Part shown: positions 5,308 through 5,898 of the stretch, piece after piece
Numbering within the stretch: position 1 is the stretch's first letter
Layout: each line of letters starts with the position of its first letter
Assembly (NCBI GenBank): GCA_937915955.1
Contig: CALGIB010000446.1
Span: 1-5,898 of the forward strand
Length of the DNA: 5,898 nucleotides
Reading direction: 5' to 3'
Origin: an uncultured Pseudomonadota bacterium
GTDB taxonomy: Bacteria; Myxococcota_A; UBA796; CAJQPC01
Program-made: the position numbers and the translations under genes
Notes under the pieces: model-generated
The model's database searches: none
What the model was told of the DNA's origin: nothing
The model's input: only the letters and a program-made list of their open reading frames with translations

Positions 5308-5316
5308 TCAGACCAG
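5299..5316. repeat. Near-palindrome over abutting convergent stop codons
   Basis: An 18-base near-palindrome (CTGGCCTGATCAGACCAG, eight of nine pairs) is centred on TGATCA, in which the plus-strand stop TGA (5305-5307) and the minus-strand stop TGA (5310-5308) sit back to back. It might form a small hairpin at both transcript ends. There is no T-run, so a role as bidirectional terminator is weakly supported. Confidence 0.3.
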
Positions 5317-5898
5317 GCGAGCCGGCCGCACCAGCTCCGGCAGACCGGCGCTGTCCCCCTCCAGGATGCCCTCGGCCACGCCCTTCGCGCCGCCCAGCGC
5401 CAGCGCCAGCCCCTGCTCGCCGAAGCCCGTGCACGCCAGGATCCGCGCCCGCCCCGGCAGCGGCCCGCAGAGCGGCAGGTTGTCGCAGGTCAGCGTCATG
5501 ATGCCGGCGCCTCGGGCCATCACCTCGGCCCCGACCGACGGCCAGCTCTGGGCGAGCAAGCCCAGCAGGCGCTGCTCGACCACGACCTGCGGTTCGGGCT
5601 CGGTCTCCCAGCTCTCCAGGTGCGGCGTGGCCCAGCGCGCGCCCCCGATCAGCCAGCCGCCGTCGGGGTGAGCCCGCCACCAGAGGTAGCCGTGCTGCCC
5701 GCTCACCCCCAGCCCCAGCGGCGGCCCACCCCCGGTCCGCAGCCACTGACCTCGAACGGGGATGAGCTTGTCGGCGAACCAGTTCACCCGCCGACCCAGG
5801 GGCCAGCCCGCCGCGCAGACCAGCAGCTCGGCCTGCACCGGCCCGGCCGAGGTGCGCACCAGCAGCTCGCCGCCCTCGTCGACGCCCTGCAGCGCCAC
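5308..5898 (-). CDS. FAD-dependent DAO-family oxidoreductase, C-terminal part (5' end outside window)
   Basis: The frame is open to the right edge; the GTG at 5898 is simply the first codon in the window, and the true start with the FAD-binding GxGxxG motif lies outside. The visible 196 residues match the C-terminal half of DAO-type amino acid or amine oxidases and dehydrogenases (PF01266; glycine oxidase, DadA and sarcosine oxidase-like). They include LLVCAAG (25-31), PVRGQWL (47-53), GGWLIGGAR (80-88) in the substrate-domain sheet, a DNLPLCGPLPG segment (139-149) equivalent to the usual D-P-IGP motif, and GFGEQGLALALGGAKGVAEG (158-177), the closing glycine-rich segment near the flavin. The substrate cannot be told from this part. 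It converges with the ADP-ribosylglycohydrolase gene with no spacer. Confidence 0.85.
   Translation of the reverse strand: MALQGVDEGGELLVRTSAGPVQAELLVCAAGWPLGRRVNWFADKLIPVRGQWLRTGGGPPLGLGVSGQHGYLWWRAHPDGGWLIGGARWATPHLESWETEPEPQVVVEQRLLGLLAQSWPSVGAEVMARGAGIMTLTCDNLPLCGPLPGRARILACTGFGEQGLALALGGAKGVAEGILEGDSAGLPELVRPARLV

Overview
The window is a very GC-rich bacterial segment. GC-rich codon choice, lipoproteins with minimal signal peptides, a cysteine-rich acidic surface lipoprotein, and DUF1800/DUF1501 remnants together suggest a Myxococcota-like (former Deltaproteobacteria) Gram-negative genome. Planctomycetota also carry DUF1800/DUF1501 pairs, so the phylum is an inference. No rRNA, tRNA, CRISPR array, integrase or intact mobile element is visible.

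Layout: (1) 1-654, minus strand: 5' part of a predicted lipoprotein with a DUF1444-like pattern, running off the left edge. (2) 655-708: divergent promoter region with a GC-rich inverted repeat. (3) 709-1227, plus: membrane-anchored TlpA/ResA-type thioredoxin with a CGPC active site and possibly a one-base frameshift at its last codons. (4) 1270-1918, plus: decayed remains of a DUF1800 gene followed by a DUF1501 gene, collapsed by internal deletions to about 650 bp and cut off exactly where the next gene begins. (5) 1919-2728, minus: 269-residue cysteine-rich lipoprotein. (6) 2729-2822: divergent intergenic region with a 12-bp perfect inverted repeat. (7) 2823-3221, plus: small acidic lipoprotein. 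(8) 3231-4385, minus: deoxyhypusine synthase family enzyme, probably polyamine-related. (9) 4386-4407: a 22-bp divergent spacer that looks like two back-to-back leaderless promoters. (10) 4408-5307, plus: ADP-ribosylglycohydrolase (DraG/ARH-like). (11) 5308-5898, minus: C-terminal part of an FAD-dependent DAO-family oxidoreductase, its stop codon directly abutting that of gene 10.

The intact genes alternate strand one by one, so there is no long operon; any shared regulation would act through the three short divergent spacers. Three proteins are predicted lipoproteins and one is an envelope thiol oxidoreductase, giving the left half an envelope/secretion character, whereas the right half is cytoplasmic metabolism and ADP-ribose removal. 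The most notable observations are the collapsed DUF1800-DUF1501 locus, the apparent leaderless-promoter signature (TAnnnT exactly at -12 to -7 of the start codon), and the symmetrical promoter between the deoxyhypusine synthase-like and ADP-ribosylglycohydrolase genes. No clear novel multi-gene system (defence, biosynthetic or mobile) was found.
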